DNA of 64,000 nucleotides from Cnuibacter physcomitrellae (lineage in GTDB: Bacteria > Actinomycetota > Actinomycetes > Actinomycetales > Microbacteriaceae), in assembly GCF_014640535.1 (NCBI RefSeq), contig NZ_BMHD01000001.1, forward strand, positions 3,337,474 through 3,401,473, in the 5' to 3' direction. A program made the position numbers and the translations under genes. The notes beneath the pieces were generated by a model. It was given only the letters and a program-made list of their open reading frames with translations, ran no database searches and had not been told where the DNA came from. Of the stretch, positions 1 to 8,226 are shown in pieces. The first letter of the stretch is position 1, and each line of letters begins with the position of its first letter.

Positions 1-173
1 GGCTCAACTGGGTCACCGGGTCGGTCGCGTTCCTGAAGCGCCACATCCGCGTGATCAACATCGTCGGCGGCGCGCTGCTGGTGGCGATCGGACTGCTGAT
101 GGTGACCGGTGTCTGGACGACGTGGATGCTCTCCCTGCAGGGGGTGATCGGCGGCTTTGTCACGCCCATCTGA
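1..173 (+). CDS. ccdA: Cytochrome c biogenesis protein CcdA, C-terminal end (partial)
   Basis: Only the last 56 codons are present, read from base 3 to the TGA at 171-173. The fragment has a basic stretch (LKRHIRVIN) followed by a hydrophobic helix (IVGGALLVAIGLLMVTG) and a short tail ending in TPI, which is how CcdA/DsbD-family membrane proteins end. CcdA passes reducing equivalents from cytoplasmic thioredoxin across the membrane to keep apocytochrome c cysteines reduced. Its stop lies inside the start of resB (17-base overlap), the usual ccdA-resB order in actinobacterial System II cytochrome c maturation. The identification rests on this context and the helix pattern, because the catalytic cysteines lie outside the window. 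Confidence 0.8.
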   Translation, partial: LNWVTGSVAFLKRHIRVINIVGGALLVAIGLLMVTGVWTTWMLSLQGVIGGFVTPI

Positions 174-2016
174 TTACGCCGACTCCTCCGAGCGGATCGG
201 CGACGGGCCGCGCCCGCGCGGTTCGGGCGGCGGCTCCGGCGGTCGGGGCTCCGGCGACGGTTCCGGTTCCGGTTCCGGGTCCGACGACATCAACCAGCCC
301 CGGCTCGGCCCGATCGGCTGGCTCCGCTGGTTCTGGCGCCAGCTCACCAGCATGCGGACGGCGCTCTTCCTGCTCCTGCTGCTGGCGCTCGCGGCGGTGC
401 CGGGCTCGCTGGTGCCCCAGCGCTCCAGCGACCCCAACGGCGTGACGCAGTACTTCGTCGACAATCCCGACCTCGCGCCCTTCCTCGACAAGCTGCAGGT
501 GTTCGACACCTACTCGTCGGTCTGGTTCTCCGCGATCTACCTGCTGCTGTTCATCTCCCTGATCGGCTGCATCCTCCCGCGCACCAAGCACCACTTCGAT
601 GCGATGCGCGCGAAGCCGCCGAAGACGCCGGCCCGCCTGTCCCGCCTCGCCGGGTTCACCACGCGCGACATCCCCGCCCAGGGCGACGGTGACGAGCGGT
701 CCGCTGCGTCCGTCATCGACTCGGCCCGGGCGGTCCTCAAGCGCTCGCGCTACCGCACCGTGATGTTCACGGGGTCGGATGCGCGCACCGGCCGGGAGAC
801 CGTCTCGGTGTCCGCGGAGCGCGGCTACCTGCGCGAGACGGGGAACCTGGTGTTCCACGCCTCGCTCGTGGGCGTGCTGGCGGCGGTGGCCGTCGGAGGA
901 AGCCTCGGCTACAGCGGGCAGCGCGTGCTGGTCGAGGGGCAGACGTTCGTGAACACGCTGCTGGCCTACGACTCGTTCAATCCGGGCCGCTTCTTCTCGG
1001 AGGGCGAGCTCGACCCGTACACGCTCACCCTCGACTCGTTCGACGCCACGTACGAGACCGAGTCCATCCGCGCCTTCGGGCAGCCGCTCGACTACTCGGC
1101 GAACGTCTCGACCACGGAGGGCGGCGACGACAGCACGGGCGAGATCAAGGTGAACAGCCCGCTGAAGATCGGCGGCACCGACGTCTACCTCCTCGGAAAC
1201 GGGTACGCCCCGACGATCACCGTGCGCGACCCCTCCGGCGCGGTCGTCTACACCGACTCCGTGCCGTTCCTCCCGCAGGATGCGGCGCTCACCTCGCTCG
1301 GCGTCATCAAGGTGCCCGACGGGCTGTCGACGCAGGTCGGTCTGATCGGCTTCTTCTACCCGACGCAGGCCCAGTCCGACACCGGCGCGTTCTACTCGTC
1401 GTTCCCCGACCTCGAGTACCCGGTGCTCACGCTCAACGTCTACGGCGGCGACCTCGGCCTCGACGCCGGCGTCCCCACCTCCGTCTACTCGCTCGACACC
1501 GACACGATGACGCAGCTCGCCGGCACCGACTCCGCCACGGCCGCCCTGCAGCTGCAGCCCGGTCAGACGGCCGACCTGCCCGACGGACTCGGCACGGTCA
1601 CGTTCGACGGGGTGAAGCGGTTCGCGTCGTTCGACATCCATCACGACGCCGCGCAGGGCTGGGTGCTCGCCTTCGCGATCCTCATCGTCGCGGGGCTGCT
1701 CACCTCGCTGTTCGTGCCCCGCCGACGGGTGTGGGTGAAGGCCACGGAGCGCGCCGACGGCAGCGTGCACGTGGAGTACGCCGGCCTCGCCCGCGGCGAC
1801 GACCCGCGCCTTGCCGACGCCGTCGCCGCGCTCGCCGAGCGCCACGCCGCCGCGCTCGGGCTCGCCCCGTCCGCGGCGGGCGAGCCGGGCCCCGATGCGG
1901 GTGCGCCGCGTTCTGCGGAAGGGGGTGCGTCGCGTCTTGCCGACGGAGGTGCGCCGCGCAGCGCGACCGAGGACGAGCCTTCGGGCGACGAGCCGGGCGC
2001 GGGCTCGGAGCGGTAG
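157..2016 (+). CDS. resB: Cytochrome c biogenesis protein ResB
   Basis: 619 residues from a TTG start that overlaps ccdA by 17 bases; a purine-rich stretch (CAGGGGG) lies about 12 bases upstream. A Gly/Ser-rich N-terminus (about residues 18-45) precedes a transmembrane helix (MRTALFLLLLLALAAVPGSL, about 66-86), further helices near 125 and 230, a long extracytoplasmic domain, and a last helix near 505-525 preceded by a His pair (DIHHDAAQGW). This is the ResB/Ccs1 layout. With CcsB it forms the haem-handling ligase of System II. The C-terminus is a roughly 90-residue Ala/Gly/Asp-rich tail that looks low-complexity and whose DNA is partly duplicated downstream. The TTG start is the least certain part. 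Confidence 0.93.
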   Translation: MSRPSDYADSSERIGDGPRPRGSGGGSGGRGSGDGSGSGSGSDDINQPRLGPIGWLRWFWRQLTSMRTALFLLLLLALAAVPGSLVPQRSSDPNGVTQYFVDNPDLAPFLDKLQVFDTYSSVWFSAIYLLLFISLIGCILPRTKHHFDAMRAKPPKTPARLSRLAGFTTRDIPAQGDGDERSAASVIDSARAVLKRSRYRTVMFTGSDARTGRETVSVSAERGYLRETGNLVFHASLVGVLAAVAVGGSLGYSGQRVLVEGQTFVNTLLAYDSFNPGRFFSEGELDPYTLTLDSFDATYETESIRAFGQPLDYSANVSTTEGGDDSTGEIKVNSPLKIGGTDVYLLGNGYAPTITVRDPSGAVVYTDSVPFLPQDAALTSLGVIKVPDGLSTQVGLIGFFYPTQAQSDTGAFYSSFPDLEYPVLTLNVYGGDLGLDAGVPTSVYSLDTDTMTQLAGTDSATAALQLQPGQTADLPDGLGTVTFDGVKRFASFDIHHDAAQGWVLAFAILIVAGLLTSLFVPRRRVWVKATERADGSVHVEYAGLARGDDPRLADAVAALAERHAAALGLAPSAAGEPGPDAGAPRSAEGGASRLADGGAPRSATEDEPSGDEPGAGSER

Positions 2017-2200
2017 CGGGGACGTCGCGCGCGGGTCACGCCGCGATCCGACGCGGACGCCTCGCATCTTGCCGACGCGGGTTCGCTGCGCTCCGCGGAG
2101 TGGGCCGCCGCGACCCACGGCCGAGGACGAGCCTTCGGGCGACGAGCCGGGCGCGGGCTCGGGGCGGTAGCGGGGACGCCGCGCGCGGATCGCGCCGCGA
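1967..2200 (+). repeat. Direct repeat of the resB 3' end
   Basis: About 80 bases spanning the last codons of resB and its stop (1967-2046) recur almost unchanged at 2121-2200, offset by 154 bases. The second copy still encodes EDEPSGDEPGAGS but in another frame relative to resB. The 2017-2276 gap is therefore mostly a decayed tandem duplication and holds no separate gene that I can support. Confidence 0.8.
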
Positions 2201-2264
2201 CGTCGACGTGCGCCGCGATGGCCGAGCGGCGGCCGGCTCTCAGCCCATCCGGGGCTCGGCGACG

Positions 2265-2270
2265 TAGCGT
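2265..2270 (+). promoter_or_regulatory. Leaderless -10 (TAGCGT)
   Basis: TAGCGT is followed by six bases and then the ATG at 2277. This spacing puts transcription start on or next to the start codon, so the downstream gene is probably translated from a leaderless mRNA. There is no Shine-Dalgarno sequence. Confidence 0.6.
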
Positions 2271-2276
2271 GCCCGC

Positions 2277-2606
2277 ATGGATGCAGGAGCGAGACGGACG
2301 GCGGGGAACGTGGCGGCGGGAGCCCGTCGTGTGGCGGGAGGCGCGCGCGAGCGCATCCGCTCCGTGCCTGCGGCCGACCGTGTCTACCGCACGGGCGTCG
2401 GGGTCGTGGGTGGCGGCACGGTGCTCCTCGGTCTCGCGCTGATCCCGCTCCCCGGGCCGGGCAGCCTCATCGCGCTCGGCGGGGTGGCCCTCCTCGGCAC
2501 GGAGTTCGAGCCCGCCCGCCGGGTGAGCGTGAAGGCGAACGCGGCCGCGCGCCGCGCCGCCGCCGCGGTGAAGGACCGCCGCGCCCGCCGCCGCGAGCAG
2601 GCCTGA
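2277..2606 (+). CDS. PGPGW/TIGR02611-family membrane protein
   Basis: 109 residues. The centre (about 42-72) is a hydrophobic helix pair carrying the family signature LIPLPGPGSLIALGG and ending GTEFEPARR; both ends are strongly basic and Ala/Arg-rich. This matches the TIGR02611/PGPGW group of small actinobacterial membrane proteins of unknown function. The start is set by the TAGCGT hexamer six bases upstream. The gene sits between resB and convergent katA, inside what is normally a continuous cytochrome c maturation cluster; nothing in the sequence shows a role in that pathway. Confidence 0.8.
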   Translation: MDAGARRTAGNVAAGARRVAGGARERIRSVPAADRVYRTGVGVVGGGTVLLGLALIPLPGPGSLIALGGVALLGTEFEPARRVSVKANAAARRAAAAVKDRRARRREQA

Positions 2607-2637
2607 GCGCCGACCGCGCCACCCCGACACCGAAAAA

Positions 2638-2670
2638 GGCGAAGCCCGGCGTATACCGCGGGGCTTCGCC
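2638..2670 (+). terminator. Hairpin 1, terminator candidate for the PGPGW gene
   Basis: Perfect 10-bp stem GGCGAAGCCC (2638-2647) with GGGCTTCGCC (2661-2670), 13-base loop, preceded by a run of A. It lies 31 bases past the stop codon of the upstream gene. Confidence 0.6.
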
Positions 2671-2727
2671 CGTATCGGTGCTGAAGCGACGGTCTCTCGC
2701 CGGTGTCGCGGTTCCTCGTCACGAGAA

Positions 2728-2764
2728 ACGGTCACGTCCCGCCGTATTTGCGAGGCTTGACCGT
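2728..2764. terminator. Hairpin 2, decayed copy
   Basis: Arms at 2728-2742 and 2750-2764 correspond to those of hairpin 4 but carry several mismatches in the middle of the stem. It is probably a degenerating duplicate. Confidence 0.4.
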
Positions 2765-2847
2765 ATTCCGTGACCAGGGACCGCCGCCGCGCCACCTCGA
2801 CGCCGAGACCCGAGGCGCTGGCCGCGCCGCCGCGCCACCTCGACACT

Positions 2848-2892
2848 GAAACGGGCGAAGCCCGGCGTATGTGCAGGGGCTTCGCCCGTTTC
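2848..2892. terminator. Hairpin 3, perfect 16-bp stem
   Basis: GAAACGGGCGAAGCCC (2848-2863) pairs perfectly with GGGCTTCGCCCGTTTC (2877-2892) around a 13-base loop. The A-rich left edge reads as a T-tract on the other strand, so it could stop transcription in both directions. Confidence 0.6.
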
Positions 2893-2931
2893 GGTGCTGA
2901 GGCGACGGCGTCTCGCCGGGTGTCGCAGTTC

Positions 2932-2994
2932 CTCGTCACGAGAAACGGTCAAGCCCCGCCGTATTCGCGGGGCTTGACCGTATTCCGTGACGAG
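2932..2994 (-). terminator. Hairpin 4, katA terminator
   Basis: A 15-bp perfect stem (2945-2959 with 2967-2981) is extended past a four-base internal loop by nine more pairs (CTCGTCACG at 2932-2940 with CGTGACGAG at 2986-2994). It starts ten bases downstream of the katA stop. Confidence 0.7.
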
Positions 2995-3003
2995 CGTCGG
3001 GCT

Positions 3004-4506
3004 CTACGCCGTGGGGATGCCCACCTGCTCGGCCGAGACGTCCGCGCCGGGCGCCGACGGGTCGAGCTCGGCCGCCACGCGCAGCGACAGCGTCGCGTCG
3101 ACGTTGTGCCAGTACTCGAGCACCCGCTGACGCAGCGACGGGATGGTCACCTTCGAGACGTGCCCCGCGATGTTCGAGACGAGGCGGTCGCGGGCGGCGT
3201 CGTCGAGCACGTCGCGCACGAGGGTGCCCGCCTGTCCGAAGTCGTCGTCGTCGCGGTGGAGGGTGGCGGCGGCGCGCACGAGCTCGCCGTCCGACTCCCA
3301 GCCGTAGCCCTCGCCGGCCCGAGCCGCGTCCGCGTGCGGGCCGCCGAACGAGTTGGGCGCGTAGACCGGGGTCGCCGAGGAGTTGAAGTCGTAGCGCATC
3401 GCACCGTCCTTCGAGTAGGTGTGCACCGGCGCCTTCGGCGCGTTCACCGGCAGCTGCGCGTGGTTGGTGCCGACGCGGTAGCGGTGGGCGTCCGCGTAGC
3501 TGAAGATGCGCGCGAGCAGCATCTTGTCGGGGCTCGCCGCGATGCCGGGCACGAAGTTCGACGGCGCGAACGCGGCCTGCTCGATCTGCGCGAAGTAGTT
3601 CTCCGGGTTGCGGTCGAGGCGCATGGTGCCGACCTCGATCAGGGGGTAGTCCGCGTGCGGCCACACCTTCGTGAGGTCGAACGGGTTGAAGCGGTAGTCC
3701 GCCGCATCGGCGTACGGCATGACCTGCACCGACAGCGTCCAGGTCGGGTGCTCGCCGCGGCCGATCGCGGTCGACAGGTCGCGGATGTGGAAGTCGGCGT
3801 CCTCGCCCGCGATCTGGTCGGCCTGCGCCTGGGTGAGGATCTCGTTGCCCTGGTCGGTCTTGAAGTGGTACTTGACCCAGAAGCGCTCGCCGGCGGCGTT
3901 GATCCACTGGTACGTGTGCGAGCCGAAGCCGTCCATGTGCCGCCAGGAGGCGGGCAGGCCGCGGTCTCCCATGAGCCACGTCACCTGGTGGGCCGACTCG
4001 GGCTGCAGGGTCCAGAAGTCCCACTGCATGTCGTGGTCGCGCAGGTGGGTGCCGGGCAGGCGCTTCTGCGAGCGGATGAAGTCGGGGAACTTGATGCCGT
4101 CGCGGATGAAGAACACCGGCGTGTTGTTGCCGACGAGGTCGTAGTTGCCCTCGTCCGTGTAGAACTTGATCGCGAACCCGCGGGGATCGCGCCAGGTGTC
4201 GGGGCTGCCCTGCTCGCCGGCGACGGTGGAGAAGCGCACCAGGAGATCGGTCGTGGCGCCCTTCTGGAACAGGGAGGCCGAGGTGAACTGGCTGACGTCG
4301 CCCGTCGTCGTGAACGACCCGAAGGCTCCGCCGCCCTTCGCGTGGACGACGCGCTCCGGGACGCGCTCGCGGTTGAACTGGGCGAGCTTCTCGACGAGGT
4401 AGTGGTCGTGGAGGGCGATCGCGCCGTCCCGTCCCACGCTCATCGAGTGCTGGTCGCTGGCGACCGGGGCGCCGGAGTTGGTGGTGGTGTAGCTGCTGTC
4501 GGACAT
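3004..4506 (-). CDS. katA: Catalase (monofunctional, haem)
   Basis: 500 residues, the length of small-subunit clade 3 catalases. It dismutates hydrogen peroxide in the cytoplasm. Visible motifs are the distal histidine in [12 protein letters not shown] (His55), the GNNTPVFF distal asparagine region, and the proximal haem-ligand segment [14 protein letters not shown] containing the Tyr ligand. The ATG at 4504-4506 was chosen because AGGAGG lies seven bases upstream and the protein starts MSDSSYTTT, typical of the family; the frame is open much further upstream, but that is an artefact of high G+C. A Fur-family gene ends 32 bases upstream in the same direction, so the pair is probably co-transcribed and peroxide-responsive. 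Confidence 0.97.
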   Translation of the reverse strand: MSDSSYTTTNSGAPVASDQHSMSVGRDGAIALHDHYLVEKLAQFNRERVPERVVHAKGGGAFGSFTTTGDVSQFTSASLFQKGATTDLLVRFSTVAGEQGSPDTWRDPRGFAIKFYTDEGNYDLVGNNTPVFFIRDGIKFPDFIRSQKRLPGTHLRDHDMQWDFWTLQPESAHQVTWLMGDRGLPASWRHMDGFGSHTYQWINAAGERFWVKYHFKTDQGNEILTQAQADQIAGEDADFHIRDLSTAIGRGEHPTWTLSVQVMPYADAADYRFNPFDLTKVWPHADYPLIEVGTMRLDRNPENYFAQIEQAAFAPSNFVPGIAASPDKMLLARIFSYADAHRYRVGTNHAQLPVNAPKAPVHTYSKDGAMRYDFNSSATPVYAPNSFGGPHADAARAGEGYGWESDGELVRAAATLHRDDDDFGQAGTLVRDVLDDAARDRLVSNIAGHVSKVTIPSLRQRVLEYWHNVDATLSLRVAAELDPSAPGADVSAEQVGIPTA

Positions 4507-4538
4507 GGGGGTCCTCCTGTTCAGGCGGGTGAGGTGTG

Positions 4539-4979
4539 TCAGGCACGCACGGGGACGTCCGCCGCCTGGCAGGCGGGGCACAGTCCCCAGAACGTGACCT
4601 CGGCCGTCGTGATCGCGTATCCACCGGTCGACGACGGCGTGAGGCAGGGGGCGTCGCCGTGCACGCAGTCGACGTCGTCGACCGCACCGCAGCGGGTGCA
4701 GACGACGTGGTGGTGGTTGTCGCCCGTCCGCCGCTCGTACCGGGCGGGGGAGCCCGCCGGTTCGATGCGTCGGAGCAGACCCGCATCCGTCAGTGCGCCG
4801 AGCACCACGTACACCGCCTGGAGGGAGGTGCCGGGCAGGTCGCCGGCGATGGCCCGGAAGACCTCGTCGGCGTCGGCGTGCGGACGCGTCTCGAGCGCGC
4901 GCAGCACGGCGATCCGGGGAGCGGTCACCCGCAGCCCGGCCTGCCGGAGCGTCGTCTCGAGGTCGATCACGGGATCCAC
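4539..4979 (-). CDS. Fur-family regulator (FurA/PerR-like)
   Basis: 146 residues from a GTG start. The N-terminal winged helix ([19 protein letters not shown], about 9-27) is followed by the Fur metal-site signature [10 protein letters not shown] (about 88-97) and a second Cys pair in GLCPAC near the C-terminus, which together make the structural zinc site. Placement directly upstream of katA in the same orientation is the classic furA-katG/katA layout, so a peroxide-sensing repressor of catalase is more likely than an iron-uptake regulator. A palindrome (TGAACAGTTCA) lies 16 bases before the start and may be its own operator. The alternative, Zur or iron Fur, cannot be excluded from sequence alone. 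Confidence 0.9.
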   Translation of the reverse strand: MDPVIDLETTLRQAGLRVTAPRIAVLRALETRPHADADEVFRAIAGDLPGTSLQAVYVVLGALTDAGLLRRIEPAGSPARYERRTGDNHHHVVCTRCGAVDDVDCVHGDAPCLTPSSTGGYAITTAEVTFWGLCPACQAADVPVRA

Positions 4980-4994
4980 CCTGCCATCCTTTTA

Positions 4995-5005
4995 TGAACA
5001 GTTCA
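4995..5005. promoter_or_regulatory. Fur/PerR-type operator candidate
   Basis: The palindrome TGAACAGTTCA sits in an AT-rich patch (TTTTA to the left, AAAGA to the right) between the divergent fur-like and ccsB genes. It is one of very few AT-rich spots in this region. It overlaps the expected promoter of the fur-katA pair and lies 45 bases from the ccsB -10. Confidence 0.5.
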
Positions 5006-5049
5006 AAAGAACGCGCCGAGCATCCGGTGAACGCCAGGCTCGGAGCGCG

Positions 5050-5055
5050 TAGCAT
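5050..5055 (+). promoter_or_regulatory. Leaderless -10 (TAGCAT)
   Basis: TAGCAT, six bases, then the GTG start of ccsB at 5062. This gives ccsB its own promoter although ccsB usually follows resB directly. Confidence 0.6.
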
Positions 5056-5061
5056 CCTAGT

Positions 5062-6129
5062 GTGACGCAGACCCTCGACGAGATCTCCCTCATCCTCATC
5101 TACTCGGCCATGGCCGTGTATGCGCTCGCGTTCATCGCGTTCGCGCTGGATCTCGCCAAGCGCTCCAGCGAGGTGAAGCGTCAGGAGCTGGGGACGGCGG
5201 CGGGTGAGTCCGCCGAGGTGCCCGTGGTCGCGGGCGTGAGCACCGCATCCGGCGCCGTGCTGAACCCCGCGTCGGCCGGCGCCGTGACGGCCGCGCCGCA
5301 GCGCGGCACGGGCCGCGGCTCCGGTGCGACGGGTGCGAGTGCGACGGCCGCGACGGTCGAGAAGCCCAAGCGCTCGGTGCCGCTGCGGCTGGGCGTCTCG
5401 TTCACGATCCTCGGCTTCCTCATCCAGGTCGTCGGCGTCGTCCTCCGCGGCATCGCGGCCGACCGCGTGCCGTGGGCCAACATGTACGAGTTCTCGATCA
5501 CCGGCACGGCCATCATCGTCGGCGTCTTCCTGCTCGTGCTGCTCCGCCAGGACCTGCGGTTCCTCGGCACGTTCGTCCTGGGCCTCATCCTCATCCTGCT
5601 GGGCGTCGCGACCGTCAACTACTACGTGCCCGTGTCGCCCCTGCAGCCGGCGCTGCAGTCGGCGTGGCTCGTCATCCACGTGCTCGTCGCGATCATCGGC
5701 ACGGCGTTCTTCTCGCTCGGCGGCGCACTCAGCGTGATGCAGCTGTTCCAGACCAGGGGAGACGTGCTCTCGCGCGCGGCCACGGCGATGAAGCTGCGGT
5801 TTCTCCGCACGATGCCCGACGCCGACACGCTCGAGCGTCTCGCGTACCGCGTGAACATCGTGGGCTTCGTGCTCTGGACCTTCACGCTCATCGCCGGTGC
5901 GATCTGGGCCGAGCGGGCCTGGGGTCGCTACTGGGGTTGGGACACCAAGGAGGTCTGGACCTTCATCATCTGGGTGATCTACGCCGGCTACATCCACGCG
6001 CGGGCGACCCGCGGCTGGCGCGGCTCGCGCTCGGCGTGGCTGGCGATCATCGGGTTCGCGGCCGTGCTGTTCAACTTCGGCGTGGTGAACGTCTTCTTCA
6101 AGGGCCTGCACGCCTACTCCGGCCTCTGA
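5062..6129 (+). CDS. ccsB: Cytochrome c biogenesis protein CcsB (CcsA/ResC family)
   Basis: 355 residues with about eight membrane helices. The haem-binding WWD signature is clear: [15 protein letters not shown] near residue 290, with flanking histidines (VIHVLVA, YIHARA). An Ala/Gly/Thr-rich insert follows the first helix (about residues 35-95). CcsB exports and presents haem and, with ResB, attaches it to CXXCH motifs on the outer face of the membrane. The GTG start is supported by the TAGCAT hexamer six bases upstream. Four kilobases and three unrelated genes separate it from resB. Confidence 0.96.
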   Translation: MTQTLDEISLILIYSAMAVYALAFIAFALDLAKRSSEVKRQELGTAAGESAEVPVVAGVSTASGAVLNPASAGAVTAAPQRGTGRGSGATGASATAATVEKPKRSVPLRLGVSFTILGFLIQVVGVVLRGIAADRVPWANMYEFSITGTAIIVGVFLLVLLRQDLRFLGTFVLGLILILLGVATVNYYVPVSPLQPALQSAWLVIHVLVAIIGTAFFSLGGALSVMQLFQTRGDVLSRAATAMKLRFLRTMPDADTLERLAYRVNIVGFVLWTFTLIAGAIWAERAWGRYWGWDTKEVWTFIIWVIYAGYIHARATRGWRGSRSAWLAIIGFAAVLFNFGVVNVFFKGLHAYSGL

Positions 6130-6155
6130 TCGGCGGTCCTCCCGCCCGTCCCCTC

Positions 6156-6216
6156 CCTGATCCGTCACTCTCTGCGAGTGCGGAGCCGTCTCGCCAGCGG
6201 ACAGTGACGGATCAGG
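6156..6216. terminator. Bidirectional terminator between ccsB and menC
   Basis: A perfect 14-bp inverted repeat, CCTGATCCGTCACT (6156-6169) with AGTGACGGATCAGG (6203-6216), 33-base loop. The right arm includes the menC stop codon. The genes converge here. Confidence 0.5.
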
Positions 6217-7207
6217 CAACAGCGGCGAGGAGGGCGTGGGAGCGGGCGACGCGGGCGCGCCACCACTCGGCGCGCTCGGGCGAGGCTGCGTAGCGCTCGA
6301 CGAGCTCGTGATCGAGCTCGGGTCGGCGCACGCGGATGCGACCGCCGCGCGGGACCAGGCTCTCGCGGACGACGTCGCCGGTGAAGAGGTCGACGGTGGC
6401 GAGCCCGCAGTCCTGCTCGAGCGACGGCAGCGCGGCGGCGAGCGCCGCGCCCATCGCGATCCCGACGCTCGTCTCGAGCGCGCTCGACACGACGGCGGGG
6501 AGTCCCGCCGCTTCGACGATCTCGAGAGCGCGACGCACGCCGCCGAGCGGCTGCGCCTTGATCACGAGCAGGTCAGCGGCCCCGGCGCGAGCCACCGCGA
6601 GGGGGTCGGACGCCTTGCGCACGCTCTCGTCGGCGGCGACGGGGATCCCGAGGTCCCGGATGCGGGACCGCACCTGGGCGAGCTCGTCGACGGTCGCGCA
6701 GGGCTGCTCGACGTACTCGAGGTCGTAGGGCTCGAGGGTGCGGATGGCGTGCTCCGCCTCGTCGACGTTCCAGCCGCCGTTGGCGTCGAGGCGGAGGCGT
6801 CCTTCGGGTCCGAGGATCCTCCGGGTCTCGCGCACGCGGGCGACGTCGTCGTCGAGGGTCTGGCCCTGCTCGGCGACCTTCACCTTCACCGTGCGGCACC
6901 CGTCGTAGCGGGACAGCACCTCGGCCACCGCATCCGCGGGGACGGCGGGCAGCGTCGCGTTCACCCAGACCTCGTCGCGGAGTGGCGCCGGCGGCTCCGT
7001 CCAGCCGAACTCGATCGTGGCGCGCAGCCAGCTCGCGGCCTCCTCGTCGGCGTACTCCGGGAAGGGGCAGAACTCCGTGGCACCGACCGGACCCTCGAGC
7101 ACGACGCTCTCGCGGACGGTCTGCCCGCGGAATCGGGTGTGCAGCGGGATCGCGACCACCCGCATCCGGTCGAGGACGTCGTCGAGGGCGGGGAGGCTGC
7201 CGGTCAT
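6212..7207 (-). CDS. menC: o-Succinylbenzoate synthase
   Basis: 331 residues, enolase superfamily. It dehydrates SHCHC to o-succinylbenzoate in menaquinone synthesis. Conserved pieces are the catalytic KxK (TVKVKV), the metal-binding sequence [10 protein letters not shown], the second ligand in EYVEQP, and VAADES before the final catalytic lysine in [11 protein letters not shown]. The ATG at 7205-7207 gives [10 protein letters not shown], close to the usual actinobacterial MenC start; longer in-frame starts would run into the divergent menB promoter. It lies back to back with menB, 85 bases apart, in a menaquinone cluster that continues to menD. Confidence 0.95.
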   Translation of the reverse strand: MTGSLPALDDVLDRMRVVAIPLHTRFRGQTVRESVVLEGPVGATEFCPFPEYADEEAASWLRATIEFGWTEPPAPLRDEVWVNATLPAVPADAVAEVLSRYDGCRTVKVKVAEQGQTLDDDVARVRETRRILGPEGRLRLDANGGWNVDEAEHAIRTLEPYDLEYVEQPCATVDELAQVRSRIRDLGIPVAADESVRKASDPLAVARAGAADLLVIKAQPLGGVRRALEIVEAAGLPAVVSSALETSVGIAMGAALAAALPSLEQDCGLATVDLFTGDVVRESLVPRGGRIRVRRPELDHELVERYAASPERAEWWRARVARSHALLAAVA

Positions 7208-7279
7208 TGCACAAGTCTGTCGCGTCTGCCCGTCCTCCCCAATGTCCGTCGCCGGCCCGGGCGCCCGAGGCCCCGCGCG

Positions 7280-7285
7280 TAGGCT
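7280..7285 (+). promoter_or_regulatory. Leaderless -10 (TAGGCT)
   Basis: TAGGCT, seven bases, then the menB ATG at 7293. This defines the menB start against a longer open frame beginning at 7017. Confidence 0.6.
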
Positions 7286-7292
7286 GAAGAGC

Positions 7293-8210
7293 ATGAGCGC
7301 ACTGCCCGGAGTCTCCGACATCTTCGACCCCACCCAGTGGCGTGAGGTGCCCGGCTGGGAGGGGCTCACCGACGTCACGTACCACCACGATGTGGAGGGC
7401 CGCGTCGCACGCATCGCCTTCGACCGACCCGAGATCCGCAACGCGTTCCGGCCCCACACCGTCGACGAGCTGTACGCCGCGCTCGACGACGCCCGCCAGA
7501 ACCCCCGCATCGGCGTGGTGCTGCTGACCGGGAACGGCCCGAGCCCGCGCGACGGCGGGTGGGCCTTCTGCAGCGGCGGCGACCAGCGCATCCGCGGCCG
7601 CGACGGGTACAAGTACTCGGAGGAGGAGACCGCGGCCGGCATCGACCCCGCTCGTGCAGGGCGGCTCCACATCCTCGAGGTGCAGCGCCTCATCCGCTTC
7701 ATGCCCAAGGTCGTCATCTGCGTCGTGCCCGGTTGGGCCGCCGGCGGGGGGCACTCCCTCCATGCGGTCGCCGACCTCACGATCGCCAGCGCCGAGCAGG
7801 GCCGATTCAAGCAGACCGACGCCGATGTCGGGTCGTTCGACGGCGGGTACGGCAGCGCCTACTACGCGAAGCAGGTCGGTCAGAAGGTGGCTCGCGAGGT
7901 CTTCTTCCTCGCCCAGGAGTACAGCGCGCAGCGCGCCTACGAGATGGGCGCGGTCAACGCCGTCGTACCCCACGCCGAGCTCGAGGTGGAGGCGCTCCGG
8001 TGGGCGCGCATCATCCTGGGCAAGTCGCCCACGGCGATCCGCATGCTCAAGTACGCCTTCAACGCGGTCGACGACGGCATGGTCGGCCTGCAGGTGTTCG
8101 CCGGGGAGGCCACCCGCCTGGCGTACGGCACCGATGAGGCGGTCGAGGGGCGCGACTCCTTCCTCGAGAAGCGGGACCCCGACTTCAGCCGCTTCCCGTA
8201 CCACTACTGA
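7293..8210 (+). CDS. menB: 1,4-Dihydroxy-2-naphthoyl-CoA synthase
   Basis: 305 residues, crotonase fold. It cyclises o-succinylbenzoyl-CoA. Recognisable MenB motifs include GWAFCSGGDQRIRGRDGY (oxyanion hole and active-site loop), WAAGGGHSLH, and QTDADVGSFDGGYGS, and the C-terminus ends RDPDFSRFPYHY as in other actinobacterial MenB proteins. The start ATG is defined by the TAGGCT hexamer seven bases upstream. menE follows 16 bases after the stop in the same direction. Confidence 0.97.
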   Translation: MSALPGVSDIFDPTQWREVPGWEGLTDVTYHHDVEGRVARIAFDRPEIRNAFRPHTVDELYAALDDARQNPRIGVVLLTGNGPSPRDGGWAFCSGGDQRIRGRDGYKYSEEETAAGIDPARAGRLHILEVQRLIRFMPKVVICVVPGWAAGGGHSLHAVADLTIASAEQGRFKQTDADVGSFDGGYGSAYYAKQVGQKVAREVFFLAQEYSAQRAYEMGAVNAVVPHAELEVEALRWARIILGKSPTAIRMLKYAFNAVDDGMVGLQVFAGEATRLAYGTDEAVEGRDSFLEKRDPDFSRFPYHY

Positions 8211-8226
8211 GGGCGGGGTGGGGTCT

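Larger units (their letters stand above)
2618..2994. repeat. Two tandem copies of a double-hairpin unit
   Basis: The 397-base gap between the PGPGW gene and katA is filled by two diverged copies (about 2622-2790 and 2838-2994) of the same unit. Each has a GGGCGAAGCCC-type hairpin, a GCGACGG...CTCGCCGG...GTCGC stretch, and a second hairpin built on ACGGTCAAGCCCCGC. The two genes converge here, so bidirectional termination is the obvious use. Having four hairpins in two copies is unusual. Confidence 0.75.

Noticed and set aside
4507-6219. Open minus-strand frame continuing upstream of katA through fur and ccsB
   Set aside because: It has no start or ribosome site of its own, lies antisense to well-supported genes, and its translation is low-complexity Arg/Asp/Glu-rich sequence typical of high-G+C shadow frames.
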